Shown here piece by piece: positions 31,219-39,668 of a stretch of 64,000 nt of DNA (within the stretch, counting starts at the first letter, position 1; the number at the start of each line of letters is the position of its first letter). The notes under the pieces were generated by a model that was not told the DNA's origin, searched no databases, and saw only the letters and a list, made by a program, of their open reading frames with translations. The translations under genes and the position numbers were made by a program. Source of the stretch: Pseudomonadota bacterium (GTDB taxonomy: Bacteria > Pseudomonadota > Gammaproteobacteria > Xanthomonadales > Xanthomonadaceae); NCBI GenBank assembly GCA_018242365.1, contig JAFECB010000023.1, positions 162,499 to 226,498 of the forward strand. The letters are read 5' to 3'.

Positions 31219-31235
31219 ACCCAGCTTGCGCTGGG
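31219..31235 (-). terminator. Hairpin downstream of the RND pump genes
   Basis: CCCAGCTTGCGCTGGG forms a 6-7-bp stem; on the minus strand it is followed by TTCAGCTTTCC, so it can act as a modest terminator 24 bases past the pump gene. It also resembles the dispersed CCAGC...GCTGG repeats of xanthomonads. The rest of the 298-bp gap 30961-31258 holds no gene that I can support. Confidence 0.45.
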
Positions 31236-31258
31236 ATGCCGGCATCGCAGGCTCGCCC

Positions 31259-34200
31259 TTACGCGTGTCCACCCGCCTGCGGCGCCTGCGCCTCCTGCTG
31301 CTCCAGCGCGTGCGCCAGCGCCTCCGGTGAGTGCGTGTACTTGGCCAGCAGGGCATAGAACGCCGGCACCACGAACAGCGACAGCAGGGTCGAGAACGAC
31401 ACGCCGAACACCACCACCACGCCAATGGTCGCGCGGCTGGCCGCGCCCGGACCGCCGAAGATCACCAGCGGCAACGCACCCATCACGGTTGCAATCGAGG
31501 TCATCAGGATCGGGCGCAGGCGGATGGCGGAGGCTTCGACGATGGCGTCGTGGATGCTGCGTCCGGCATCGCGCAATTGATTGGCGAATTCCACGATCAG
31601 GATGCCGTTCTTGGCGGCAAGACCGACCAGCATCACGATGCCGATCTGCGAAAACAGATTCAGGGTGCCGTGGGTCAGCCACAGGCCAATCAGCGCGCCG
31701 AGCACGCCCAGCGGCACGGTGAGCATGATCACCAACGGGTGCAGGAAGCTTTCGAACTGCGCCGCCAGCGCCAGGTAGACGATGAGCAGGGCCAGCGCGA
31801 AGGTCACCAGCACTTCGCCGCCGGACTGCTGCAATTCGCGCGATTCGCCCTTCCAGCTGACCTGCGCGTAATCCGGCAGGTTGGCGCGGACCGCCTGCTG
31901 TGCCCACGCCACCGCCTCACCCAGCGGATACCCTTCCGCGAGGCGTGCGCTGAGGGTGATCGAACGCAGGCGGTTGAAGCGGTTGAGCGTGCCCGGCTCG
32001 GCGATCTCATGCAGCGAAACCAGGTTCGACAGCGGCACCAGGGTGCCATCGCGACCATGCACCTGCAGGGATTCCAGCGCCGCCACCGAATCGCGACCGG
32101 CGCGGTCCGACTGCAGCATCACGTCGTATTCCTCGCCATTGTCGACGAAGGTGGTGGCGCGGATGCCACCCATCATCGTTTGCAGCGCCAAGCCAATATC
32201 CGAGGCCGACACGCCAAGGTCGGCGGCACGCTGGCGATCGATCACCACCCGCATCTGCGGACGGGTTTCCTTGTAATCGGAATCGGCACCGACCAGGCCG
32301 GGGTTCTCGGCCATCTTCGCCAGCATGATGTCGCGCCACTGCGCCAGCTCCTTGTAGTCTGGCCCGCCCAACACCAGCTGGAACGGCTGTCCACGCGTGC
32401 GCACCAAGCCACCGCCGACCATCGAACGCACGCGCACGCCGGTCAGCCCGGAGAATTTGCGTTCGAGTTCGCTGGCCAGCTCGGCAGTGCTCTTGCTGCG
32501 CTTGTCCCAGGGCTGCAGGAAGATCATCGCCCGCCCGGTATGCATCTCCTCGCTGGCGCCAAAACTGCCGGGCACGCGCGGATTGGCGCGCAGGATGGGC
32601 TTGTCCGGCCCGGTCTCGGTGGCGAGGATCGCCTCCACCTGCTTCATCTGCGCGACGGTGTAATCGAAGCCCGCGCCCTCGGGGCCTTCCATCATCAGCA
32701 TGAAATTGCCGCGATCCTCGGCGGGCGCCAGCTCGCTGGGCAACAGCTTGAACAGTGCCACCAGCGCGACCAAGGCCACCAGCATCAGCGTGCCGAACAA
32801 GCCGATGCGATGGACGTGGCGGTCCAGCAGGCGGCGATAGCGGCCGGCCATCGATTGGAAGCGTGCGTTCAGCCATTCACTGACGCGGTTCTCGTGTACG
32901 GCGTGCGGGCCGGTATGTGGTCGCAGCAGTTTGGAGGCCAACATCGGCGTCAAGGTCAGCGCGACGAAGGCGGAAATCGCCACCGCCGCCGCCAGCGCCA
33001 CCGACAGCTCGCGGAACAGCCGCCCGGTATTGCCCTGCAGGAAACCGACCGGCAGGAACACCGCGATCAGCACGGCGGTGGTGGCCAGCACCGCGAATGC
33101 GACCTGCTTGGTGCCCCGCCGCGCCGCGACCAAAGACGGCTCACCAAGGTCCACGCGACGCTGGATGTTTTCCACCACCACGATGGCGTCATCGACCACC
33201 AGGCCAATGCACAACACCAGCGCCAGCAAGGTCAGCAAGTTGATCGAAAAACCGAACGCATACAGCGCGATGAAGGAGGCGATCACGCAAACCGGCACGG
33301 TCACCGCCGGGATCAGCGCCGCGCGTACGCTGCCGAGAAACAGCCAGATCACCAGCAGCACCAGCGCGATGGCTTCCAGCAGGGTCTCGTACACCCGCGA
33401 CACCGCCGCGGAAATGAAGGTGGTGCTGTCGAAGGCGACGTAGATGTCGGTGCCCTGCGGCAAGCTGGGGCGGATGCGGTCGGCCTCGGCCTTGGCTTCC
33501 TCGGCCACTTCCAGGCTGTTGGCGGTCGAGGTCTTGACGATGCCGATGCCCATCGCCGGCTCGCCATTGCTTCGGTAGTAGGCGCGGCGTTCGGCCGATT
33601 CCAGCGCAACCCGCGCCACGTCGCCCAGTCGCACTACGTAGCCATCGCTGCCCTTGCCCAGCGGCATCTGCGCGAAGGCTTCCGGCGTGGTGTAGTCACG
33701 CGCCACCCGCAGGATGTAATCGCGGTCGGTGGATTCGATCCGGCCCGCACCCAGCTCGACATTTTCCGCGCGCAAGGCGCGCTCGACATCGGCAGCGGTC
33801 AACCCATGCGCGGCCAGCCGGTTGCCGTCCAGCCAGACCCGCATCGCATAGCGCTGGCTGCCGCCGAGGAACACCCGCGCCACGCCCTGCAAGCTGGAGA
33901 AGCGATCCACCAGATAGCGCTGCGCATAGTCCGACATCTGCATCTGGTCCATGCTGGTCGAACGCAGGTTGAACCAGATGATCGCGTCGGAATCGGCTTC
34001 GACCTTGGAAATTTCCGGCGCGTGCGCTTCCTCCGGCATGCGATCAGCGACCCGGCTGACCGCATTGCGCACATCATTCGCGGCCGCCTCGATGTCGCGA
34101 CTTGCGTAAAATTCAATGCTGATCCGCGAACTGCCGTTCTGGCTGTTGGAATCGATGGTGTTGATCCCCTCGATCCCGGCCAGCGCATCCTCCAGCGGCT

Positions 34201-34393
34201 TGGTGACCCGGGTCTCGACCACGCCCGCGGATGCGCCCGGATAATCCACCTGCACCGAGACGATGGGCGGGTCGATCGCCGGCAGTTCGCGCAGGGTCAG
34301 GCGCAGGAAACTCATCGTTCCGAGCACGACCAGCAGCAAGCTCATCACGGTGGCCAGCACCGGACGCTTGATCGAAAGATCGGACAGCTGCAT
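31259..34393 (-). CDS. RND efflux pump inner-membrane transporter
   Basis: 1044 residues, a complete AcrB/MdtB-like pump with twelve expected membrane helices and two large periplasmic loops. Begins LSDLSIKRPVLATVMSLLLV; the proton-relay aspartates are in LLALVLCIGLVVDDAIVVVE (helix 4). The second half has the matching LVITFALALLIVYLALAAQF-like helix region and ends in a hydrophilic QQEAQAPQAGGHA tail. It works with the adaptor encoded 3 bp upstream to export drugs or other small molecules. No outer-membrane channel gene is adjacent, so a channel from elsewhere must be used. Confidence 0.94.
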   Translation of the reverse strand: MQLSDLSIKRPVLATVMSLLLVVLGTMSFLRLTLRELPAIDPPIVSVQVDYPGASAGVVETRVTKPLEDALAGIEGINTIDSNSQNGSSRISIEFYASRDIEAAANDVRNAVSRVADRMPEEAHAPEISKVEADSDAIIWFNLRSTSMDQMQMSDYAQRYLVDRFSSLQGVARVFLGGSQRYAMRVWLDGNRLAAHGLTAADVERALRAENVELGAGRIESTDRDYILRVARDYTTPEAFAQMPLGKGSDGYVVRLGDVARVALESAERRAYYRSNGEPAMGIGIVKTSTANSLEVAEEAKAEADRIRPSLPQGTDIYVAFDSTTFISAAVSRVYETLLEAIALVLLVIWLFLGSVRAALIPAVTVPVCVIASFIALYAFGFSINLLTLLALVLCIGLVVDDAIVVVENIQRRVDLGEPSLVAARRGTKQVAFAVLATTAVLIAVFLPVGFLQGNTGRLFRELSVALAAAVAISAFVALTLTPMLASKLLRPHTGPHAVHENRVSEWLNARFQSMAGRYRRLLDRHVHRIGLFGTLMLVALVALVALFKLLPSELAPAEDRGNFMLMMEGPEGAGFDYTVAQMKQVEAILATETGPDKPILRANPRVPGSFGASEEMHTGRAMIFLQPWDKRSKSTAELASELERKFSGLTGVRVRSMVGGGLVRTRGQPFQLVLGGPDYKELAQWRDIMLAKMAENPGLVGADSDYKETRPQMRVVIDRQRAADLGVSASDIGLALQTMMGGIRATTFVDNGEEYDVMLQSDRAGRDSVAALESLQVHGRDGTLVPLSNLVSLHEIAEPGTLNRFNRLRSITLSARLAEGYPLGEAVAWAQQAVRANLPDYAQVSWKGESRELQQSGGEVLVTFALALLIVYLALAAQFESFLHPLVIMLTVPLGVLGALIGLWLTHGTLNLFSQIGIVMLVGLAAKNGILIVEFANQLRDAGRSIHDAIVEASAIRLRPILMTSIATVMGALPLVIFGGPGAASRATIGVVVVFGVSFSTLLSLFVVPAFYALLAKYTHSPEALAHALEQQEAQAPQAGGHA

Positions 34394-34396
34394 GAC

Positions 34397-35491
34397 TCAG
34401 CGCGCCGGGTTCGCTTGCGGCTGGCCGTCGGCCGCGACTTTCATCCCCGCCTGCAGCTTGCCGGTGCCTTCGACCACGATCCGCTCACCCGGCTTGATGC
34501 CGGAGCGCAGCATGACCTTGCCAGGCACGCGCCCACCCACCACGACGTCGGCCTTCTCGACCGTGCCGTCGACCTTGAGCCGCCACACGAAGGTTTCACT
34601 GCCCACCTGCTGCACCGCGATCTCCGGCACCACGATGGCCTTGCGCGTTGCGCGCACGATGCCGATGTTGACCAGCATGCCCGGCTTGAGCAAGCGCTCC
34701 GGATTGGCGAAGCTGCCGCGCACCATCGCCGCGCGGGTGGCGCTATCCAGGCGTGCGGAAACGGTTTCGACCGTGCCAGTGAAGCTACGCCCGGGCCAGG
34801 CATCGACACGACCGTCGAGTGTCTGGCCCACAGCCACGTCGGCAAGCTCGGTTTCCGGCACCGGGAAATCGACATAGACGCGCGAAATATCGTCGAGGGT
34901 GGCGATCACCGTACCCGGCGTCACCAGCGCGCCGGGGCTGACCTGGCGGATGCCCAGCACGCCGGCAAACGGCGCGCGGATCACCCGATCAGACAGGTTG
35001 GCACTGATCTGCGCCACTTGTGCACTGGCCGCGTCACGGCTTGCGCGCGCGCTGTCCAACGCAGAGCGTGCGACCAACTGCTGCGCGGCCAACTGACTCA
35101 TCCGCTGAAACTGTTGTTGCGCGTCAGCCAGCTGGGCCTGGGCCGAGGCCAGCAAGGCCTGTTGCTGCTGGCCGCTCAAGGTCAGCAGCGGCGCACCGCG
35201 CGCGACTTCCTGGCCACTATCGAAATGTACCCGCTCAACGGTCTCGCTGACCTTTGCGGTCACCGTCACTGCCTCGTGCGCCTTGACCGTCCCCAACGCC
35301 GCCAGCACGTCGGTCCAGTCCTGCTCCTGCACGCGCTGCGCGGTGACCGCCGGCGGCGCGTTGCTGCGGCCACCCGGACCGCCACGGCCCGCACCATCGC
35401 CCTTGCCGCAGGCAGACAGGCCCAACACGACCAAGGCCAGCGCCGCGAGCGTGAACAGGTGCGCCAGACGCACGATCATGATCCGAACCAT
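34397..35491 (-). CDS. RND efflux periplasmic adaptor (membrane fusion protein)
   Basis: 364 residues. Lipoprotein-type signal (LAALALVVLGLSAC) then a Gly/Arg-rich linker, biotinyl-lipoyl-like halves (ALGTVKAHEAVTVTAKVSET and IRAPFAGVLGIRQVSPGALV) flanking an alpha-helical hairpin (about 115-170), and a beta-barrel domain (VYVDFPVPETELADVAVGQT). Links the inner-membrane pump to the outer-membrane channel. The start at 35491 (MVRIMIVRLAH) was chosen; an ATG four codons in is equally possible. First gene of the pump operon; no local repressor gene is present. Confidence 0.92.
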   Translation of the reverse strand: MVRIMIVRLAHLFTLAALALVVLGLSACGKGDGAGRGGPGGRSNAPPAVTAQRVQEQDWTDVLAALGTVKAHEAVTVTAKVSETVERVHFDSGQEVARGAPLLTLSGQQQQALLASAQAQLADAQQQFQRMSQLAAQQLVARSALDSARASRDAASAQVAQISANLSDRVIRAPFAGVLGIRQVSPGALVTPGTVIATLDDISRVYVDFPVPETELADVAVGQTLDGRVDAWPGRSFTGTVETVSARLDSATRAAMVRGSFANPERLLKPGMLVNIGIVRATRKAIVVPEIAVQQVGSETFVWRLKVDGTVEKADVVVGGRVPGKVMLRSGIKPGERIVVEGTGKLQAGMKVAADGQPQANPAR

Positions 35492-35597
35492 TGCGGTGAA
35501 ACCGACGATTCTACGGGCGCGCGGCCCCGGCCTCCCGTGCCATCGGTTTGGATGGCCACAAGACCGAGGGTCGCCCCGACGACGCGTCAAGCCCGTG

Positions 35598-35954
35598 TCA
35601 GCCCAGTATCAGCCACACCGCGCCTGCCCCCACCGCCAACGCAATCAAGACCCAGCGCATGCTGCCGGGCGCATCGCCCATGACCACGGTCGGCCTGCGG
35701 TTGTTGGCCTGCCGCGCTGCCTGCATGGATTGAGCATGCGTGTGCTGGTCGTGTTCGCCGGCGGCCTGCTTGGCCGCGTTGATCGCTTTCTGGACTCGTA
35801 GCTGGATGCCACGGGCGTCGTTGCCGGACATCGACTCGATCAGTTCGACGGCTTCCTTCAAGCTGCCACCGCCGGACTGCCGGGCCAGCTTGATCGCGGT
35901 GAGCTTGTCGCCGCGCGCCAGTGCTTCCACGATTTGCTGCGCCACTTGCGTCAT
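35598..35954 (-). CDS. L7/L12 C-domain-like protein with a C-terminal membrane anchor
   Basis: About 118 residues. The N-terminal part, ALARGDKLTAIKLARQSGGG followed by SLKEAVELIESM, closely resembles the C-terminal helices of ribosomal protein L7/L12 (KI-AIK-hR---GLGLKEAK-hV). A hydrophilic stretch follows, and the protein ends in one membrane helix (MRWVLIALAVGAGAVWLILG). It is not the ribosomal protein itself, since the hinge and dimerisation domain are absent. Function unknown. ATG at 35954; the frame remains open upstream but runs into the fba terminator. Confidence 0.7.
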   Translation of the reverse strand: MTQVAQQIVEALARGDKLTAIKLARQSGGGSLKEAVELIESMSGNDARGIQLRVQKAINAAKQAAGEHDQHTHAQSMQAARQANNRRPTVVMGDAPGSMRWVLIALAVGAGAVWLILG

Positions 35955-36008
35955 TGCGGCCACCGCTCCGCTGCGCGGATCCCAAGCTGACTTGCCGTTA
36001 CGGTAGCC

Positions 36009-36039
36009 CAAAACAGGAACGCCGGCACTTGGCCGGCGT
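36009..36039 (-). terminator. Intrinsic terminator of fba
   Basis: On the minus strand, 30 bases past the fba stop, ACGCCGGC-CAAGT-GCCGGCGT forms an 8-bp stem followed by TCCTGTTTT. The T-run is interrupted but the stem is strong. Confidence 0.75.
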
Positions 36040-36068
36040 CCTCAATACTGCAGCGATAGGGTGTTTCC

Positions 36069-37073
36069 TCAGCCTTCCCACTCACCCAGCGCCGCCAGCC
36101 CATTGGCCTTGGCGCGCTCGAACACGGTGGCCTGCGCCTTGGCATAGTTGCCGGTCATGTCGGCAGCCCACAGCTTCAGCGCCGCCTGCTGCATGGCGCG
36201 GCCATAGCTGAAGGACAGCGGCCACGGGTTCGGGCCCATCCGGTTCATCGCGTCGAGGTGCGCGGTGGCGGCATCGTCGCTCTGGCCGCCGGAGAGGAAC
36301 ACGATCCCCGGCAGGATCGCCGGCACCGCCGACTTCAGGCACATCAGGGTGGATTCGGCCACTTCCTCGACGCTGGCCTGCTCCGCGCAGTCCTTGCCCG
36401 GCACGACCATCGATGCCTTCAGGATGGTGCCTTCCAGCATCACGTTGTTGTTGTAGAGCGCATCGAACAGCGAACGCAGCACCACCTCGGTGACCTCGTA
36501 GCAGGCCTCGATGTCGTGATCGCCATCCATCAGCACCTCGGGCTCGACCATCGGCACCAGCCCCTGCTCCTGGCACAGCGCGGCATAGCGCGCCAGCGCA
36601 TGGCAATTGGCCTCGATGCAGGTGCCGGAAGGCGTCTCGTCGCCAATCGTGATGACCGCACGCCACTTGGCAAAGCGCGCGCCGAGCTTGTAGTACTCCT
36701 TCAATCGATCACGCAGGCCGTCGAGACCTTCGGTCACCAATTCGCCGGGGAACCCGGCCAGCGGTACCGTGCCCTTGTCGACCTTGATGCCGGGGATCAT
36801 GCCGTTGTCCAGCATGTATTTGGCGAACGGCACGCCGGCCTTGGTGGACTGGCGGATGGTTTCGTCGTACAGGATCGCGCCGGACAGGTACTGGTTGGCG
36901 TTCGGCGCGGTCAACAGCAGCTCGCGGTAGGCGCGGCGATTCTCCTCGCTGCACTCGATGCCGACGCCATCAAAGCGCTTCTTGCAGGTGCCGGAGGATT
37001 CGTCGATCGCGATGATGCCCTTGCCCGGCGCAACCATGGCCCGGGCGATTTCGGCGAGTTGTTCGATGCTCAT
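36069..37073 (-). CDS. fba: Class I fructose-bisphosphate aldolase
   Basis: 334 residues. The class I pattern is clear: GKGIIAIDESSGTCKKRFDG near the N-terminus, the Schiff-base lysine in MLEGTILKASMVVPG (about residue 218), and LSGGQSDDAATAHLDAM and NPWPLSFSYGRAMQQAAL near the end. It cleaves fructose 1,6-bisphosphate, or condenses the triose phosphates in gluconeogenesis. The ATG at 37073 (MSIEQLAEIARAM) was chosen over a start 19 codons upstream. Member of the tkt-gap-pgk-pyk-fba neighbourhood. Confidence 0.96.
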   Translation of the reverse strand: MSIEQLAEIARAMVAPGKGIIAIDESSGTCKKRFDGVGIECSEENRRAYRELLLTAPNANQYLSGAILYDETIRQSTKAGVPFAKYMLDNGMIPGIKVDKGTVPLAGFPGELVTEGLDGLRDRLKEYYKLGARFAKWRAVITIGDETPSGTCIEANCHALARYAALCQEQGLVPMVEPEVLMDGDHDIEACYEVTEVVLRSLFDALYNNNVMLEGTILKASMVVPGKDCAEQASVEEVAESTLMCLKSAVPAILPGIVFLSGGQSDDAATAHLDAMNRMGPNPWPLSFSYGRAMQQAALKLWAADMTGNYAKAQATVFERAKANGLAALGEWEG

Positions 37074-37153
37074 GTGGATGGCTCGGGTCGGAAGGGAATC
37101 GCGCATTATAGCCTGCGCGCACCCGGGCATCGGCCACCGCCTCCGCGGGCAGA

Positions 37154-37999
37154 TCAGGCCAGCGGCAAGGCTTCGTTGCAGCGTGCAATCCTGTCATGGA
37201 CGGCGATCAGCCGCTCCGTCTCGGCATCGCAGTTGCCCGTGCCGATCGTCTCCAGATAGCGACAGGTGGCGTGCTTGTTCGACGCCTGCTCGTAACGTCC
37301 AACCCAATCGGCAAATTGCCGCTGCAAGGCAGCATCGGTACGCGGGTGGACGCCAGCCGGCAGCGGGCACGCACACCGCCACGGTTTGGGCGTCAACCGC
37401 GCACGAAACGATTTCTGTACACGGCAAAGACGGGCAAAGCAGGGATCGGTGCCGGTCGCCTGCATCAACGCTTGCGCCTCGCTTCCCTCGGGATCGAATG
37501 CCCGATCAATGGCGATCACGCGCAAGCCGGCGGCGGTGCGATACAGTCGGAACGTGGTGCCGCCGAATTGCTGCAGCGCCTTGCGCAATTTCGCCACGGC
37601 CTCGGCCTCACCTGTGGATCGGGATGCCGAGAACAGGCTCAAAATCCGCTGCGTGAGGCTGGGTGGCTGCAGATCGACATCCAGAAACAGCAGCCGCGCC
37701 GTATTCAGGACGATGGCACCGTAGCGATTGCGGGTCAGGACCGCATCCGGTTGGCCCCCTGCCGTCCCATCGAAGGTTTCCAGGATTTCTTCCCGCACCG
37801 GACGGCTGCCATAGCTGTACGCATCCGGAAACGGCTCGCCAAACCGTATCCGCTGCACCAGCCGCGCGAGACGGGAGGACGCTTCATGCTGCGCTTCCTC
37901 CAGTTCCTGCCCCCAGCCCCAGGCAGACACCTGGAACGTTTCATTGTTCGGATTCGTGCAATCGGCGCTGGCTTTCGTCCAGATTTTCGGGATGTGCAT
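37154..37999 (-). CDS. Conserved hypothetical protein with RLYRT-GLR motif
   Basis: 281 residues, soluble, no signal peptide or membrane segment. Noticeable features are an N-terminal half rich in arginine and glutamate (EEAQHEASSRLARLVQRIRF), a hydrophobic strand pair ENRYGAIVLNTARLLFLDVDL-like with two acidic residues (LDVD), the motif TTFRLYRTAAGLRVIAIDRA, and a segment with FARLCRVQKSFRARLTPKPW. The strand-D-x-D and RLYRT-GLR pattern hints at a nucleotide-binding or primase-like fold but this is not proven. AGGAG precedes the ATG at 37999. It lies alone between fba and pyk. Confidence 0.6.
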   Translation of the reverse strand: MHIPKIWTKASADCTNPNNETFQVSAWGWGQELEEAQHEASSRLARLVQRIRFGEPFPDAYSYGSRPVREEILETFDGTAGGQPDAVLTRNRYGAIVLNTARLLFLDVDLQPPSLTQRILSLFSASRSTGEAEAVAKLRKALQQFGGTTFRLYRTAAGLRVIAIDRAFDPEGSEAQALMQATGTDPCFARLCRVQKSFRARLTPKPWRCACPLPAGVHPRTDAALQRQFADWVGRYEQASNKHATCRYLETIGTGNCDAETERLIAVHDRIARCNEALPLA

Positions 38000-38104
38000 G
38001 AGACTCCTTGTGTCCCGCATCGACGACATGACGATGAGGAAGACGTCATCAAGATCACCAAAGGCACCACAGGATCGATACGCCTCAATTCAAATACGCA
38101 GACC

Positions 38105-39586
38105 CTACAACTCCCCCAGCCCGGTCGCCTGCCCGTCCGGCCCCACTTCCAGCAGCCGCAGGGTGTTGGTCGCGCCGCGCGTCTGCATATGCTCGCCGCT
38201 GGTGAACACCACCCGGTCGCCCGCCACCAGCAAGCCGGCCTCGACCAAGGCGCGCACGGCACCACGCGCAGCCTCGCGCGGGCTCTGGCCGCGGCTGTCG
38301 TAATCCATCGGGAACACGTCGCGCATCAGGGCCATCTTCCGGCGCGCATCGGCGTGGTGCGAGAACGCGTAGATCGGCACCGCCGAACGGAACCGCGACA
38401 GATAGCGTGCGGTGCCGCCGGATTCGGTCATCGCCACCACCGCGCGGATGCCGACGTGTTCGCAAAGGAACATGGTCGCCATCGCGATGGCGTGGTCAGC
38501 GCGCTCCAGCTCGCGTTCGGCCTTCTCGAAATCGGTATCGGCGACGAATTGACGCTCGGCGGTGGTGCAGATCCGCGCCATCGTTTCCACCGCACGCACC
38601 GGCCAGTGCCCTGCCGCCGACTCCTGCGACAACATCACCGCGTCGGTGCCGTCGATCACTGCATTGGCCACGTCCAGCACTTCGGCGCGGGTCGGCATCG
38701 GGCTGTCAACCATCGATTGCAGCATCTGGGTTGCGGTGATCACCACCTTGTTGCGCGCCACCGCCTCGCGAATGATCTTCTTCTGCAGGCCCGGCAGTTC
38801 GGCATCGCCGACTTCCACGCCCAAATCGCCGCGTGCGACCATCACCACGTCGCTGGCGTCGACGATCTCGCCGAGGTTGTCGATCGCCTCGGCGCGCTCG
38901 ATCTTGGCCACCAAGGCCGCGCGGCTGCCGTGTGCACGCGCCACCCGCCGCGCCTCGTGCATGTCCTCGGCGGTGCGGCAGAACGACACCGCGATGAAGT
39001 CCACCCCCATGCCGGCGGCGATCACGATCAGCTCGCGGTCGCGCTCGGTGATCGCGCCCAGCGACAGGCCGCCGCCCTGCTTGTTCAGGCCCTTGCGGTT
39101 GGACAGCACGCCATCGTTGAGCACGGTGGTGACGATGCGCTCCCCCTCCACTGCATCAACACGCAACTGCACCAGTCCATCATCAAGCAGCAGAACATCG
39201 CCGGCAGCCACATCCCCGGTCAACTCCAGGTAACTGACGCCCACCTGGTGCGCATCGCCGGGCGGCGCGTCCGTGCTTGCGACCAGATCGAACCGATGCC
39301 CGGCGCGCAAATTGACCTTGCCCTCGGCAAAGGTTTCGATCCGGATCTTCGGCCCCGGCAGGTCGGCGAGGATGCCCACCTCCTTGCCCAGGCGTTCCGC
39401 CATCGCCCGTACCGCCTCGCCGCGCGCAACTTGCCCGGATGGATCGCCGTGCGAGAAATTCAGGCGCACCACATCGACCCCGGCCCGCAGGATCGCCTCC
39501 AGCACCTCGGGCGGATCGGTCGCCGGACCCAGGGTGGCGACGATGCGCGTGTGGCGCTGTGCGCCGGACTCGTTCGGGGGTCTCAT
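38105..39586 (-). CDS. pyk: Pyruvate kinase
   Basis: 493 residues. TRIVATLGPATDPPEVLEAI at the N-terminus, VVRLNFSHGD, the metal- and substrate-site block VMVARGDLGVEVGDAELPGL, and KVVITATQMLQSMVDSPMPT are all present and in order; the C-terminal allosteric domain ends RLLEVGPDGQATGLGEL. It makes pyruvate and ATP in the last step of glycolysis. The ATG at 39586 matches the family; a TTG three codons upstream is also possible. Fits the pyk position between pgk and fba seen in related bacteria. Confidence 0.96.
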   Translation of the reverse strand: MRPPNESGAQRHTRIVATLGPATDPPEVLEAILRAGVDVVRLNFSHGDPSGQVARGEAVRAMAERLGKEVGILADLPGPKIRIETFAEGKVNLRAGHRFDLVASTDAPPGDAHQVGVSYLELTGDVAAGDVLLLDDGLVQLRVDAVEGERIVTTVLNDGVLSNRKGLNKQGGGLSLGAITERDRELIVIAAGMGVDFIAVSFCRTAEDMHEARRVARAHGSRAALVAKIERAEAIDNLGEIVDASDVVMVARGDLGVEVGDAELPGLQKKIIREAVARNKVVITATQMLQSMVDSPMPTRAEVLDVANAVIDGTDAVMLSQESAAGHWPVRAVETMARICTTAERQFVADTDFEKAERELERADHAIAMATMFLCEHVGIRAVVAMTESGGTARYLSRFRSAVPIYAFSHHADARRKMALMRDVFPMDYDSRGQSPREAARGAVRALVEAGLLVAGDRVVFTSGEHMQTRGATNTLRLLEVGPDGQATGLGEL

Positions 39587-39668
39587 CGTGATCAAACCTG
39601 CAGCGGTTTCGCGACCTCGACGCTAGCATGAAACCCGACGAGACTGTCGATCACACGCATTTGACTGG

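Noticed and set aside
31331..35683. 1450-codon plus-strand open frame opposite the RND pump
   Set aside because: Shadow of the pump and adaptor genes in a high-GC genome; no start site, no motif.
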